A stretch of 64,000 bases of DNA from JAURDE01 sp965365285. GTDB lineage: Bacteria > Bdellovibrionota > Bacteriovoracia > Bacteriovoracales > Bacteriovoracaceae. The position numbers and the translations under genes are program-made. A model generated the notes under the pieces. It was not told where the DNA came from and did not search any database. It saw only the letters and a list, made by a program, of their open reading frames with translations. Positions 25,998 through 35,233 of this stretch are shown in pieces. Where the stretch lies: assembly GCA_965365285.1 (NCBI GenBank), contig CBDUBC010000001.1, forward strand, positions 50,208 through 114,207, read 5' to 3'. Every line of letters begins with the position of its first letter. Position 1 is the stretch's first letter.

Positions 25998-27449
25998 TTA
26001 TTCCGAAACTTTGTAAACAAACATCTGTTGGAGCATTCCAAAGATAGTAGAAACAAAAATATAAAGAACTAATCCTGAAGGAAGATCTTTCATAATAAAA
26101 CCAAAAACGATTGGCATAATCATCATGATCTTCTTTTGAGTTGGGTCAGTTGTGGTTGTAGGTGTGATTTTTTGCTGAAGCACCATAGAAAGTGCCATCG
26201 CAACAGGAAGAATATAATAAGGATCTTTTTGACTTAGGTCGTGAATCCAAATGTAGAAAGGCGCTCCAACAAGTTCAACTGCTTCATAAAGAACTTTATA
26301 AAATGCAAAGAAAATTGGCATTTGAAGAATAAGAGGAAGACATCCACCTAGAGGATTTGCTCCTGCTCTTTTAAAAAGCTCCATTGTTTCTTTTTGCATT
26401 TTTTGCGGATTATCTTTGTACTTATCTTTTAAACGATTGAGCTCAGGTTGAAGCGTTTGCATCTTTTTCATACTCTTAAAACTTTTGTACTGAAGAGGAA
26501 ATGTAATCGTTCTAATAAGAAGAGTAAGAAGAATAATCGCAATCCCGTAATTGGGAAGGAAATCATAAAAAAATTGAAGACCTCTAAGAATAGGAACTGC
26601 AACAATTCCAAAAACACCAAAATCTACAGCAAGTTCAAGCTTATCACCCATAGAAATCAGTTTGTCGTAGTTTTTTTCTGTGAAAACAAGATAACCATTT
26701 AAAAAGTTAAGAGGGTTGATTGTATCAACAACAATGGTACCCGTTTCCGTAGACTGAAATTTGGTAACGAGCTTATTAGGAAGTACAAAGTTAATAATAT
26801 GATGATTAAAGTCCACACCAAACCATCTTAAACTTCTTTCACCTACTTCTTCCTCACCAACTTCAAATCTTTTAACTTCATCAGATAAAGTCATGAAATG
26901 CCGAATTTGATTATTTTCAAGACGTAATTTTTTAGAATTAAACTTGAATCTATAGAGATAGGGTCTATCCGAGTTTAATGAGTAGATTATTTTTCCATTC
27001 TCACCAATTTTAATATTTACGTTAATATTATACTGTGCATTTTTTCCAATAAGTTCGTTATCACTTACTCGCTCCATATTAAACATAAGAGGTGTTGGAT
27101 TTGGATTGAGAAGAAGGATTTCAAATGGAACTTCTGATCCACCAATCGATTGGAAGGAAAACTTCGCATCAGGATTATTAAAGTTTGTTACTTGGAGAGC
27201 GTTATTAATAACAAATTCAGATTTCTCTGCGCCAATGGAATACGCCTCTAAGTTAAGAGCTTTTTCAGAAGTTACCTCAGCTGCTTCTTTCATTTCTGCA
27301 ACGGGTGCACTTGATGCTTGAGCAACTGGAATTTGATTTTCTTTAATTACTGGCTTTACGGCCTTTGGAGCAAAATAGAATTGCCATGTGAATAAGACGA
27401 TCCCTGATAATACAACTGCAAGAAATGCTCTTTTTTGTTCTGCTCCCAT
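25998..27449 (-). CDS. yidC: membrane protein insertase YidC
   Basis: Inserts and folds inner-membrane proteins, including ATP synthase c subunits, with or without SecYEG. Its 483 residues show an N-terminal membrane anchor (AFLAVVLSGIVLFTWQFYF), a large periplasmic beta-sandwich (about 60-290), and the conserved five-helix core beginning YGIAIILLTLLIRTITFPLQYKS. That block contains the hydrophilic-groove arginine, followed by LGGCLPLILQMPIFFAFYKVL. It lies between yidD and mnmE with only a few bases on either side. Confidence 0.97.
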   Translation of the reverse strand: MGAEQKRAFLAVVLSGIVLFTWQFYFAPKAVKPVIKENQIPVAQASSAPVAEMKEAAEVTSEKALNLEAYSIGAEKSEFVINNALQVTNFNNPDAKFSFQSIGGSEVPFEILLLNPNPTPLMFNMERVSDNELIGKNAQYNINVNIKIGENGKIIYSLNSDRPYLYRFKFNSKKLRLENNQIRHFMTLSDEVKRFEVGEEEVGERSLRWFGVDFNHHIINFVLPNKLVTKFQSTETGTIVVDTINPLNFLNGYLVFTEKNYDKLISMGDKLELAVDFGVFGIVAVPILRGLQFFYDFLPNYGIAIILLTLLIRTITFPLQYKSFKSMKKMQTLQPELNRLKDKYKDNPQKMQKETMELFKRAGANPLGGCLPLILQMPIFFAFYKVLYEAVELVGAPFYIWIHDLSQKDPYYILPVAMALSMVLQQKITPTTTTDPTQKKIMMIMPIVFGFIMKDLPSGLVLYIFVSTIFGMLQQMFVYKVSE

Positions 27450-27455
27450 TAGGTC

Positions 27456-27698
27456 TTACTCCTCATTTTTTTGAACTGTGCCTGGAAGAGGATCATATCC
27501 TCCAGAATGAAATGGATTACACTTTAAAATTCGAAGGCTTAAATACCACAACGCTTTAATAAAGGAAAATCTTTGAAAGGCCTCTAAACCATAAGCTGAA
27601 CAGCTTGGATAAAATCGACACCTTGGTCTAATAAGAGGTGAAATAAAAGACCTATATAAGGATATAAAAAATAGCGCAAAGCGATTAAAGAGCTTCAT
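27456..27698 (-). CDS. yidD: membrane protein insertion efficiency factor YidD
   Basis: Small (80-residue) membrane-associated protein that assists YidC. The family signature is complete: YRSFISPLIRPRCRFYPSCSAYGLEAFQRF, then LRILKCNPFHSGGYDPLP. Its start overlaps the end of rnpA by 14 bases, and six bases separate it from yidC. Confidence 0.95.
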   Translation of the reverse strand: MKLFNRFALFFISLYRSFISPLIRPRCRFYPSCSAYGLEAFQRFSFIKALWYLSLRILKCNPFHSGGYDPLPGTVQKNEE

Positions 27699-28074
27699 TT
27701 TTTGACAGTTTTGAAAAAAGAATCTGACAACTCTCTAATAGACTCACCTCAGCAGAGGCTTCGTCATTATGCTGCTTATAAAGGAAGGGAGAAACTACTA
27801 TAAGGATGTCCTTACCTAGCAGCTTCCATTCACTATTTCTAAACTGTTCACGTAGGAGACGCTTGACACGATTTCTACGCCCCGCGCACCCAACTTTTTT
27901 AGATACAGAAAAGCCAACTCGAGTGAGCTCGCTCTCATCTTTTGATTTCTTGAAATAGAACCTCAGCCACTTAGATTTAAGCAGCTGACTATCGGTTTTT
28001 AAGTAGGAAAAATCTTGGGCCGACTTGAGTCGGTATTGAGGTCCGAAACTGTTCACAGACTTACTTAGTTCCAA
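27685..28074 (-). CDS. rnpA: ribonuclease P protein component
   Basis: Protein cofactor of RNase P, needed for tRNA 5' maturation. The 129 residues carry the RNR signature GRRNRVKRLLREQFR (about 66-80), after FSVSKKVG. The start is a TTG at 28074 that lies inside the end of rpmH in another frame, overlapping it by 14 bases. The RNA subunit (rnpB) is not in the window. Confidence 0.93.
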   Translation of the reverse strand: MELSKSVNSFGPQYRLKSAQDFSYLKTDSQLLKSKWLRFYFKKSKDESELTRVGFSVSKKVGCAGRRNRVKRLLREQFRNSEWKLLGKDILIVVSPFLYKQHNDEASAEVSLLESCQILFSKLSKNEAL

Positions 28075-28213
28075 CCTTTACGGTAAGATTTTTTCTTCCT
28101 TTTGCTCTTCTAGCAGTGATTACACTTCTACCACCAGCAGAAGCCATTCTCTTAAGGAAGCCATGTACTCTCAATCTTTTCTTTCTTTTTGGTTGCCAAG
28201 TTCTTTTACTCAT
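28061..28213 (-). CDS. rpmH: 50S ribosomal protein L34
   Basis: A 50-residue basic protein starting MSKRTWQPKRKKRLRVHGF and continuing KRMASAGGRSVITARRAKGR, which is unmistakable L34. The tail (KNLTVKVGTK) is a few residues longer than in most bacteria. It is the first gene of the minus-strand cluster, behind a good promoter, and its last 14 bases overlap rnpA. Classic neighbour of dnaA on the other side of a divergent promoter region. Confidence 0.96.
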   Translation of the reverse strand: MSKRTWQPKRKKRLRVHGFLKRMASAGGRSVITARRAKGRKNLTVKVGTK

Positions 28214-28228
28214 ATCTACAGCCTTTTT

Positions 28229-28238
28229 AACACGTGTT
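28229..28238. promoter_or_regulatory. AACACGTGTT palindrome in the rpmH leader
   Basis: A perfect 10-base palindrome lies between the predicted rpmH transcript start and its start codon. It shares the CACGTG core of parS but not the flanks. It could be an operator or chance. Confidence 0.25.
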
Positions 28239-28248
28239 GTGAAGAGCG

Positions 28249-28277
28249 TTTATATGGCAAGTGCTTCTAAAGGTCAA
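28249..28277 (-). promoter_or_regulatory. sigma70 promoter of the rpmH operon
   Basis: On the minus strand TTGACC (28272-28277) and TATAAA (28249-28254) have ideal 17-base spacing. It would start transcription about 30 bases before rpmH and probably drives rnpA, yidD, yidC and mnmE as well, as all are closely spaced. Confidence 0.75.
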
Positions 28278-28305
28278 TAATATATGGCGTAATTACCCCA
28301 TTTTA

Positions 28306-28333
28306 TTGGTAAAAAAGTTTACCTCATGATAAT
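28306..28333 (+). promoter_or_regulatory. candidate dnaA promoter
   Basis: TTGGTA (28306-28311) and GATAAT (28328-28333) are 16 bases apart, 46 bases before the dnaA ATG. An inverted repeat GGTAAA-n4-TTTACC (28308-28323) overlaps the -35 and spacer, a possible operator. No canonical DnaA box is seen in this divergent promoter region. Confidence 0.45.
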
Positions 28334-28379
28334 GGTTAATACCTACTAACTAGAAGTTTTGCGGAGCAAAATAAAACCT

Positions 28380-29894
28380 ATGTCTGATTTATTTCCTTTT
28401 GATCACTTTCTTAAGCCCCAAAATAAATCAAATATCGGTAACTTACCCCTCCAAAAATCTCCTGAAGACCCAAAAACCGAAGCTGAAATCCTAAAGATCT
28501 TCCAAGAAAGCATTCCTCCCAGAAAGTTTAAGGCCCATTTTGAAAATAAATTCAAACTCCTTACTCTTTCCGATGACTTCATCACCTTTGAGGTTCAGGA
28601 CCAAACTGCCAAAAACCTCATGGAAGATCAATATAAAGAGGAACTCAAAGAAGCTTGTTTTGAAGTCCTTAAAAAACAGCCAAAAATTGAAATTAAGACA
28701 AAAGAGTCTAGACCCATAACAAAAGGTCCACTTTTGCAGTCTTTAACTCAGTCTACGGAAAAAAAATCCGTTCGAGATCACAAGTTCAAATTAGATCTGG
28801 ATCCAACGGAAGATGATCTAAAAAGTAAAATTGAATCTAAGTATATAGGCCACATGAACCCTGAAACGGATGAGCTGGTAATTGATCCGCTAAAGAGATT
28901 TAATAATTTCATTATTGGGGCCTCTAATCAGCTGGCTTTTGCGACGGCACAAGCAGTCGCAAAGAATCCTGGAAAAAATGGTAAATATCCATCCTTATAT
29001 CTCCACTCCAATTCTGGTCTTGGAAAGACCCACCTACTCCATGCAGTAGCTAATGAAATTAAGGAACATTATCCCCATCTTATTATCTGCTTGATTACAG
29101 CTCGAGACTTTATGAATGAAATGATCTCTCATATTCAAAGCAATCAGCTTGCTGAATTTAGAAAGAAATATTCTGAAAAGATCGATGTCCTCATGATCGA
29201 TGATATTCATGAGCTTAAATCAAAGCAAGGTACTCAAAATGAATTTTTCCATATCTTTAACGAGCTTCATAATAAAGGTAAGCAACTTATCTTTACCTCT
29301 GATAAAGCTCCTAAAGAGATCGATGGAATTGAAGAGCGAATTAAGACAAGACTTCAATGGGGCTTGGTAGTTGATATTCAAAAGCCAGATATTGAAACAC
29401 GAATTGCGATTCTAAAAAGAAAAGCACAAGAGCTCGATCTCTACTGTACTGAGGACGTGATCAATTTAATTGCAACCTCTGTAAAAAGTAGTATTCGTGA
29501 ACTGGAGGGATCGCTTATTAGATTATCTGCCTATGCTGAAGTCATGGGAATTGAGATTGATGCTGAAATCGTTAAAGAGCAGCTTAATATTCACGATCTC
29601 TCTGAAGAAAAACAAATAACTCTTGAAAGCATCGCAAAGGCCACAAGCCAGCATTTCAAAATCCCTCTTCCCGATCTTCGAAGTAAATCAAGAAATAAAG
29701 ATATCGCTCATGCTCGTCACATCGCGATCTATCTTTCTCGTAAATTAATTAAGGCTACGCAACAAGATATTGGACGATATTATGGTGGACGTGATCATAC
29801 TTCTATCATTCATGCTGAGAAAAAAATCCAAACTCAAATTAAGACAAGCCCATCCTTGTCTCGCAATGTTCTAGAAATCGAAAATTCTCTCTAA
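28380..29894 (+). CDS. dnaA: chromosomal replication initiator DnaA
   Basis: AAA+ initiator that binds DnaA boxes and melts oriC. ATG 28380 (MSDLFPFDHF) is chosen over a TTG seven codons upstream, giving 504 residues. Domain I (about 30-95) is followed by a linker. Domain III has Walker A GLGKTHLLHA and Walker B VLMIDDIHEL, with sensor and arginine-finger helices after it. Domain IV ends with the DNA-binding signature GGRDHTSIIHAEKKI. The Walker A reads SNSGLGKTH, slightly off the usual GGxGLGKTH. The origin lies directly downstream. Confidence 0.97.
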   Translation: MSDLFPFDHFLKPQNKSNIGNLPLQKSPEDPKTEAEILKIFQESIPPRKFKAHFENKFKLLTLSDDFITFEVQDQTAKNLMEDQYKEELKEACFEVLKKQPKIEIKTKESRPITKGPLLQSLTQSTEKKSVRDHKFKLDLDPTEDDLKSKIESKYIGHMNPETDELVIDPLKRFNNFIIGASNQLAFATAQAVAKNPGKNGKYPSLYLHSNSGLGKTHLLHAVANEIKEHYPHLIICLITARDFMNEMISHIQSNQLAEFRKKYSEKIDVLMIDDIHELKSKQGTQNEFFHIFNELHNKGKQLIFTSDKAPKEIDGIEERIKTRLQWGLVVDIQKPDIETRIAILKRKAQELDLYCTEDVINLIATSVKSSIRELEGSLIRLSAYAEVMGIEIDAEIVKEQLNIHDLSEEKQITLESIAKATSQHFKIPLPDLRSKSRNKDIAHARHIAIYLSRKLIKATQQDIGRYYGGRDHTSIIHAEKKIQTQIKTSPSLSRNVLEIENSL

Positions 29895-30002
29895 GTTTTC
29901 CACACTTATTCACATTGTTTCCACAATAAATTGTGAGTAAATGGCCACCTAAGGCCGACTACTCAAAAGTTTTCCACAGGCCTATGTGAATAACTTAGCT
30001 AG

Positions 30003-30022
30003 AAGGCCGACTACTCGGCCTT
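30003..30022 (+). terminator. probable dnaA terminator within oriC
   Basis: AAGGCCGA and TCGGCCTT form an eight-base stem with a CTAC loop, followed by TTAT, 108 bases past the dnaA stop. The left arm is part of a 14-base direct repeat also present at 29951, so it may have a second role in the origin. Confidence 0.6.
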
Positions 30023-30417
30023 TTATAGAGTTTTCCACATCGAATTCACAGGCCATTGTGGAAAACTAACAACAACAAAAACAGATACTTAAGACACTTT
30101 TCCCCAAGCTTTCGAAATTGTGGAAAACTTTTATCCACATTTAGAGTTATCCACGGCCAAAGTTTTCCACATGTGAATAACTTTGTGGAAAACTTTCGCA
30201 AAAATGAGGCCGCGCGATGAATAAAAATAGGTTCGTATAAACTATGTGAAAAACTATGTGGAAAACTTGTGAGTAAGGAGTCATTTATCCACAATAAAGA
30301 ACGATTCTCCGAAGTTAAGAGAGCGTTAAAAAAAAAGTTATCCCCATTTACTCACATGTAAGAAATCGATAAGTATATGAATTTATTATATAATTTGGAC
30401 TTTTCCACTTTTCCACA

Positions 30418-30461
30418 AAGTAATTATATATATTATTAATAAGTATATTTATTATTATAAG
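30418..30461. other. AT-rich candidate DNA unwinding element
   Basis: About 44 bases made almost wholly of A and T, rich in TAT/ATA/TTA steps, lie at the dnaN end of oriC. A TTTTCCACA box abuts it on the left (30409-30417), the arrangement expected where DnaA filaments start to open the duplex. Confidence 0.75.
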
Positions 30462-30526
30462 AAACCTTCCAAGCCTGATCCCTTGATTTTATAAACCTCA
30501 AAGGATAAAAATATTTAAACAGAGAA

Positions 30527-31654
30527 ATGACAATGAAATGCCAAGTCACTAACGACATTCTTAAAAATGCACTCAACAAGATTCTATCTGTTGTAGACAA
30601 GAAGAATACAAGACCTATTCTTAGCTACACTCTTGTTCAAGCTCATGAAGATAATACGATTGAGTTCTCAGCAACTGACTTAGAAGTCTCAGCAAGAATT
30701 AAAATCGAAGCCGTTGTGGAAAAACCTGGCATTTTTTGTGTAAATGCTAAGAATTTATATGACATTGTTAGAGAACTTCCTGAAGATAATATTTATCTAG
30801 AAAAAGAGAACGAACAAAATACTCTTAATCTCACCTGCAAAGAAATCCATTACTCCCTTCTTATTTGTGGTCATGAGGATTTTCCACATTTGAACTTTTG
30901 TAATGAATCATCTGAATTCATTCTTAATAGCAATGTTGTAACTGAGATGATCAATAAAACTGCATTTGCAGTTTCAAATGATGAAACAAGACTCTACCTC
31001 AATGGTATCTATCTACAGGAAATAGATAATAAACTAAGAACAGTAGCTACAGATGGTCATAGATTGTCATTAATTGATATTGAAACTGATAAGCCACTTG
31101 AACACATTGAGCCGTTAGTAAACGGAATTATTATTCCTAAAAAAGGCGTATTTGAACTCAAGAAAATGGCCGATTCCTTTCCCAATACTGAACTTAAAAT
31201 TTCAGTTGATGATTCATTCATGTATGTAAATACAGAGATGTATTCTTTATCCATTCGATTAATCGCTAGGGAATACCCTAAGTATCAAGCTGTAATTCCA
31301 AATAAGACTTCATTCTCAATGAAAGCAGATAAGAGTTCATTCTTTGATGCTGTTAGAAGAATTAAAATCATGTCTAATGAGAAGTCGAACGGTGTACGAA
31401 TTAAGCTTAATGCTGATCAAATGTCGATCTCAGCGAACCATCCATCTCTTGGTGAAGCTTTAGAATTTGTCCCTATTAATTATACAGGTAAAGATATGGA
31501 AATTGGCTTCAATGCCAAATACCTCATTGATACTCTATCTAATCTTGATGAAGGAGATATCAATATTGAACTTAATAATGAATTAAGCCCTGTTATTATT
31601 CGATCCGAAAAAGTACCTAATTATTTAGGCATTATTATGCCGCTCAAGCTCTAG
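30527..31654 (+). CDS. dnaN: DNA polymerase III beta subunit (sliding clamp)
   Basis: Ring-shaped processivity clamp for the replicative polymerase. It has 375 residues with the three-fold repeated clamp fold. LSYTLVQAHEDNTIEFSATDLE, AVSNDETRLYLNGIYLQE with ATDGHRLSL, and the C-terminal VIIRSEKVPNYLGIIMPLKL (usual ending xMPMRL) are clear. The frame opens with two ATGs (30527 and 30533). The coding region itself contains TTTTCCACA-type sequences at 30715 (-) and 30880 (+). recF follows after six bases. Confidence 0.97.
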   Translation: MTMKCQVTNDILKNALNKILSVVDKKNTRPILSYTLVQAHEDNTIEFSATDLEVSARIKIEAVVEKPGIFCVNAKNLYDIVRELPEDNIYLEKENEQNTLNLTCKEIHYSLLICGHEDFPHLNFCNESSEFILNSNVVTEMINKTAFAVSNDETRLYLNGIYLQEIDNKLRTVATDGHRLSLIDIETDKPLEHIEPLVNGIIIPKKGVFELKKMADSFPNTELKISVDDSFMYVNTEMYSLSIRLIAREYPKYQAVIPNKTSFSMKADKSSFFDAVRRIKIMSNEKSNGVRIKLNADQMSISANHPSLGEALEFVPINYTGKDMEIGFNAKYLIDTLSNLDEGDINIELNNELSPVIIRSEKVPNYLGIIMPLKL

Positions 31655-31660
31655 TCTATT

Positions 31661-32761
31661 GTGGAATTTTTCAGAATTTCAAAAATAAAGGCATCGAATT
31701 TTCGTAATCTAGAAGATCAGATTATTGATTTCTCACCAGGAATAAATTGTATTATAGGTGAGAACGGAAATGGGAAAACAAATATATTAGAAGCTGTATT
31801 TATGATGGCCTCTAAAAAGTCTTTTCGTAAAAATACCAGTTTTCCACAAATACTGAGTGTTGATGGTGAAAAACCTGAAATATTAATCTCTTCTGTTTTC
31901 GAAAAAAAAGATAAAGATCGCTTCAGTGTCTCTCTTAAGATGGAGCAAGAGGGAAATTATTGGTACGAAAATAATCTTGCAGTTAAACGAAAGACATTGA
32001 TACCTGTTGTTTTTATTAATCCATTTGATTCCTATAGCTTTTTTAATACAGCTTCTTTTAGGCGGAGCTGGATGGATACGAATATTTCTCAAATTGATCC
32101 ACTTTATCATCGAAATCTTAAAAACTATCAAAAGGCGCTTCGATTTCGAAATAATCTCCTCACTGGAAGAGATGGCACAAAAATAAACCAACTCAAGGCC
32201 ATTGATAAAGAGATGGCCAAGTACTCTAAGCTCTTAACTGAGAGTCGTGTTGCTTTTTTAAAAGAAATAGACGGGACTTTTTCAGAAACTTTTAAAATTA
32301 TTTTTTCAGAAGTGCATCAACTTCAGGCTACTCTTAGTAGTCGATGCCTTAATTTAAGTGAAAAACAAATTTTTGACGCTTATCAAAATAATGTACCCAA
32401 GGATATTGAGAGAAAAATAACGACTTATGGTGTTCATAAAGATGACTACACGCTTCTTTTTGATGGTTTCGATTCCACGGAATACTGTTCTCTAGGTCAG
32501 CAAAAAATGGCTTATCTCAGCCTCTTATTTGCCTATATCAGCCTATTTCGGTATAAATTTAGCTCGTACCCTATAGTTCTAATAGACGATGTATCAGGAG
32601 AGCTCGATAAACAGCGTTGGCAAAAATTAGTGCAATATTTAAAATCGCAAGATTTTCAAGTTTTGATCACCACCGCCAATGAAAACCTGACGCGAGAACT
32701 AGAAGAATTGACGATGGCCAAAAAAATTAAAGTACTTGAGGGTAGAGTACAAAACGTTTAA
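31661..32761 (+). CDS. recF: DNA repair and recombination ATPase RecF
   Basis: SMC-like ATPase that helps load RecA at gaps through RecFOR. It has 366 residues with Walker A GENGNGKTNILEAV (about 35-48), the signature region CSLGQQKMAYLSLLFA and Walker B YPIVLIDDVSGELD. The start is a GTG just after dnaN with no strong ribosome binding site, which suggests translational coupling. It ends nine bases before gyrB. A TTTTCCACA 9-mer lies inside the coding region near 31841. Confidence 0.94.
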   Translation: MEFFRISKIKASNFRNLEDQIIDFSPGINCIIGENGNGKTNILEAVFMMASKKSFRKNTSFPQILSVDGEKPEILISSVFEKKDKDRFSVSLKMEQEGNYWYENNLAVKRKTLIPVVFINPFDSYSFFNTASFRRSWMDTNISQIDPLYHRNLKNYQKALRFRNNLLTGRDGTKINQLKAIDKEMAKYSKLLTESRVAFLKEIDGTFSETFKIIFSEVHQLQATLSSRCLNLSEKQIFDAYQNNVPKDIERKITTYGVHKDDYTLLFDGFDSTEYCSLGQQKMAYLSLLFAYISLFRYKFSSYPIVLIDDVSGELDKQRWQKLVQYLKSQDFQVLITTANENLTRELEELTMAKKIKVLEGRVQNV

Positions 32762-32770
32762 GGAGTTCCA

Positions 32771-35221
32771 TTGGAAAATCAAGAGCCAAATATCTCAAAA
32801 GTATCTTCAGACTATACAGCTGATAAGATCAAGGTACTTGAGGGGCTAGAAGCTGTTCGTAAAAGACCTGGTATGTATATTGGAGACACGACCTCTCGTG
32901 GTCTTCACCACTGTGTCTATGAGATTGTAGATAATGCTGTTGATGAAGCGCTTGCTGGATATTGCACAGAAATTAAAGTCATTATTCATGTGGATAACTC
33001 TGTAACTGTCATCGATGATGGTCGAGGGATACCTGTTGGTATTCACCAAAAAGAAGGAATTTCTGCAGCTGAGCTCGTTTATACAAAGCTTCACGCTGGT
33101 GGAAAATTTAATGAGGATGATGGAGCTTATAAGGTTTCCGGTGGTCTTCATGGTGTTGGTGCCGCTGTTGTGAACGCACTCTCAAAGTGGGTAAAGCTCA
33201 ATATTAAAAAAGATGGAAAGCTTCACCAAGTAGAATTTCAATATGGGAAAGCTGTAAACGGTCTTCAAGTTGTTGGAGATCTTAAAAATAAAGAGGAAAC
33301 AGGAACCGCTGTCACCTTTAAGCCTGATAACGAGATCTTTGAAACTCATGAATATAGTTATGATACGTTGGCTAATCGTTTCCGAGAAATGGCCTTTCTA
33401 AATAAAGGTCTTAAAATCTCACTTCTCGATGAAAGATCTGAAAAAACAGAAACCTTTCACTACGAAGGTGGAATTAAAGAGTACGTCACTTATTTAAATC
33501 GAGCTAAAAATCCTATTCACAAAAAAGTCATCTACTTCTCTCAATCTAAAGAAGATTATGAAGTAGAAGTCTCTATGCAGTGGACTGATTCTTATTCAGA
33601 AGTTCTTTCAAGTTACGCCAATAATATTTCTACGCCAGAGGGTGGAGTTCATGTTAGTGGTTTTAAAACGGCCCTAACTCGAGTTTTAAAATCTTATGCC
33701 AAAGATAACAATCTGATTAAAGGTAATATCAATCTATCTGGTGATGACATGAGAGAGGGGCTCACGGCCGTCATCTCTGTAAAACTAAGAGAGCCTCAAT
33801 TTGAAGGTCAAACAAAATCTAAACTTGGTAACTCTGAAGTGGAGGGGATTGTAAATTCACTTATGGGTGACGCTCTTAAAACATTCCTAGAAGAAAATCC
33901 GAATACTGCAAAAACTGTAATTAGAAAGTCTCTTGATGCAGCAGCAGCGAGAGAAGCGGCTAGAAAAGCAAGAGAGCTCACCAGAAGAAAAAGTGTTCTC
34001 GAAGTGACAGGTCTTCCAGGTAAGATGGCCGATTGCCAGGAAAAAGATCCAGCTCTTTGTGAACTCTATATTGTTGAGGGTGATTCTGCTGGTGGATCTG
34101 CTAAGCAGGGCCGAGATCGAAAAACGCAAGCGGTTCTTCCACTTAAAGGGAAGATTCTTAACGTTGAAAAAGCGCGATACGATAAGATGCTAGCAAATAA
34201 TGAAATTCGAATGCTCGTTCAGGCCCTTGGAACAAGTATTGGTAAAGATTCTTTTGATCTTAAAAAACTTCGGTACCATAAAATCGTAATCATGACTGAT
34301 GCTGATGTTGATGGTTCTCACATTAGAACTCTACTTCTGACATTGTTGTATAGGCAATTTCCTGAACTTATAGAGCACGGACATATCTATATTGCCCAAC
34401 CTCCTCTCTTTAAATATAAAAAAGGGAAAGTTGAAAAATATCTCAAAGATGAAAGAAAGCTTGAAGAGTTCCTAGTTGCTAACTCTGTGAAGGATATGAC
34501 TATCACAGTTGATGGTAATGTTCTTGATGTAGAAGAAGTCGAAAAATTTATAACTAAATACCGAACTTATAATACAGATCTTAATAATTATGATGTGCAC
34601 TTTGATGCAGCTCTTTTAAGAGAAATTATTGAGCACTCTAATATTATGGCAGATACTCTTAAAGATTCGACAAAACTAAGAGAGGAAGTAGAAAAGCTAA
34701 GAAATTATTTTGCTACTCAAGAAACAGAAACTCTCAAAAAATATGAATTTAATATCGTTAACGATGAAGAATATGATGGTGAAAAGGTCGAAATTACTGT
34801 CCAGACTTCAGCTCGAACGAAACGATTTAAACTCAATAGCTATTTTCTTTCCTCTCCAGAGTTTGCGGATCTCAAAAATAAATTTGACGGAATCCAAAGA
34901 TACAAAAAAGCCACCTTTAACGTAAAAGTAGAAAAGAAAGATCCAAGAACATTTGAAGGGATTAAAGAATTCTCTACTTTTATTATTGAGGACTCTAAAT
35001 CAGGTGCCTATGTACAGCGATATAAAGGGCTAGGGGAAATGAACCCAGACCAACTTTGGGAAACTACTATGGATCCTGAAAAAAGAACCTTACTTCAAGT
35101 CAATATTGAAGACACGATTGAAACTGACCAAGTCTTTTCCGTACTTATGGGAGATCAAGTTGATCCAAGAAGACAGTTCGTGGAAGAAAATGCCCTTAAT
35201 GTGAGAAACCTCAGTATTTAA
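32771..35221 (+). CDS. gyrB: DNA gyrase subunit B
   Basis: ATPase subunit of gyrase, 816 residues. The GHKL fold shows EAVRKRPGMYIGDT, EIVDNAVDEA, DDGRGIPVG and GGLHGVGAAVVNAL. The TOPRIM part has EGDSAGGSAKQGRDR, PLKGKILNVEKAR and MTDADVDGSHIRTLLL. The start is a TTG with AAGGAG six bases upstream, so the rare start codon is convincing. It is followed by gyrA after 12 bases. Confidence 0.98.
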   Translation: MENQEPNISKVSSDYTADKIKVLEGLEAVRKRPGMYIGDTTSRGLHHCVYEIVDNAVDEALAGYCTEIKVIIHVDNSVTVIDDGRGIPVGIHQKEGISAAELVYTKLHAGGKFNEDDGAYKVSGGLHGVGAAVVNALSKWVKLNIKKDGKLHQVEFQYGKAVNGLQVVGDLKNKEETGTAVTFKPDNEIFETHEYSYDTLANRFREMAFLNKGLKISLLDERSEKTETFHYEGGIKEYVTYLNRAKNPIHKKVIYFSQSKEDYEVEVSMQWTDSYSEVLSSYANNISTPEGGVHVSGFKTALTRVLKSYAKDNNLIKGNINLSGDDMREGLTAVISVKLREPQFEGQTKSKLGNSEVEGIVNSLMGDALKTFLEENPNTAKTVIRKSLDAAAAREAARKARELTRRKSVLEVTGLPGKMADCQEKDPALCELYIVEGDSAGGSAKQGRDRKTQAVLPLKGKILNVEKARYDKMLANNEIRMLVQALGTSIGKDSFDLKKLRYHKIVIMTDADVDGSHIRTLLLTLLYRQFPELIEHGHIYIAQPPLFKYKKGKVEKYLKDERKLEEFLVANSVKDMTITVDGNVLDVEEVEKFITKYRTYNTDLNNYDVHFDAALLREIIEHSNIMADTLKDSTKLREEVEKLRNYFATQETETLKKYEFNIVNDEEYDGEKVEITVQTSARTKRFKLNSYFLSSPEFADLKNKFDGIQRYKKATFNVKVEKKDPRTFEGIKEFSTFIIEDSKSGAYVQRYKGLGEMNPDQLWETTMDPEKRTLLQVNIEDTIETDQVFSVLMGDQVDPRRQFVEENALNVRNLSI

Positions 35222-35233
35222 TGAAAGGTAATT

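Larger units (their letters stand above)
29895..30526. other. oriC: origin of replication (oriC) between dnaA and dnaN
   Basis: A 632-base gene-free region packed with DnaA-box-like 9-mers. Canonical TTATNCACA or near forms: 29906 (+), 29985 (-), 30131 (+), 30147 (+, last base G), 30172 (-), 30285 (+), and TTATCCCCA at 30338. A second class, TTTTCCACA, occurs at 29896, 29970, 30031, 30163, 30409 (+) and 30057, 30119, 30184, 30257 (-). An AT-only-like tract next to dnaN (30418-30461) is the likely unwinding element. Flanking genes on both sides point outward, which supports an active bidirectional origin. A 14-base direct repeat AAGGCCGACTACTC lies at 29951 and 30003. Confidence 0.93.
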
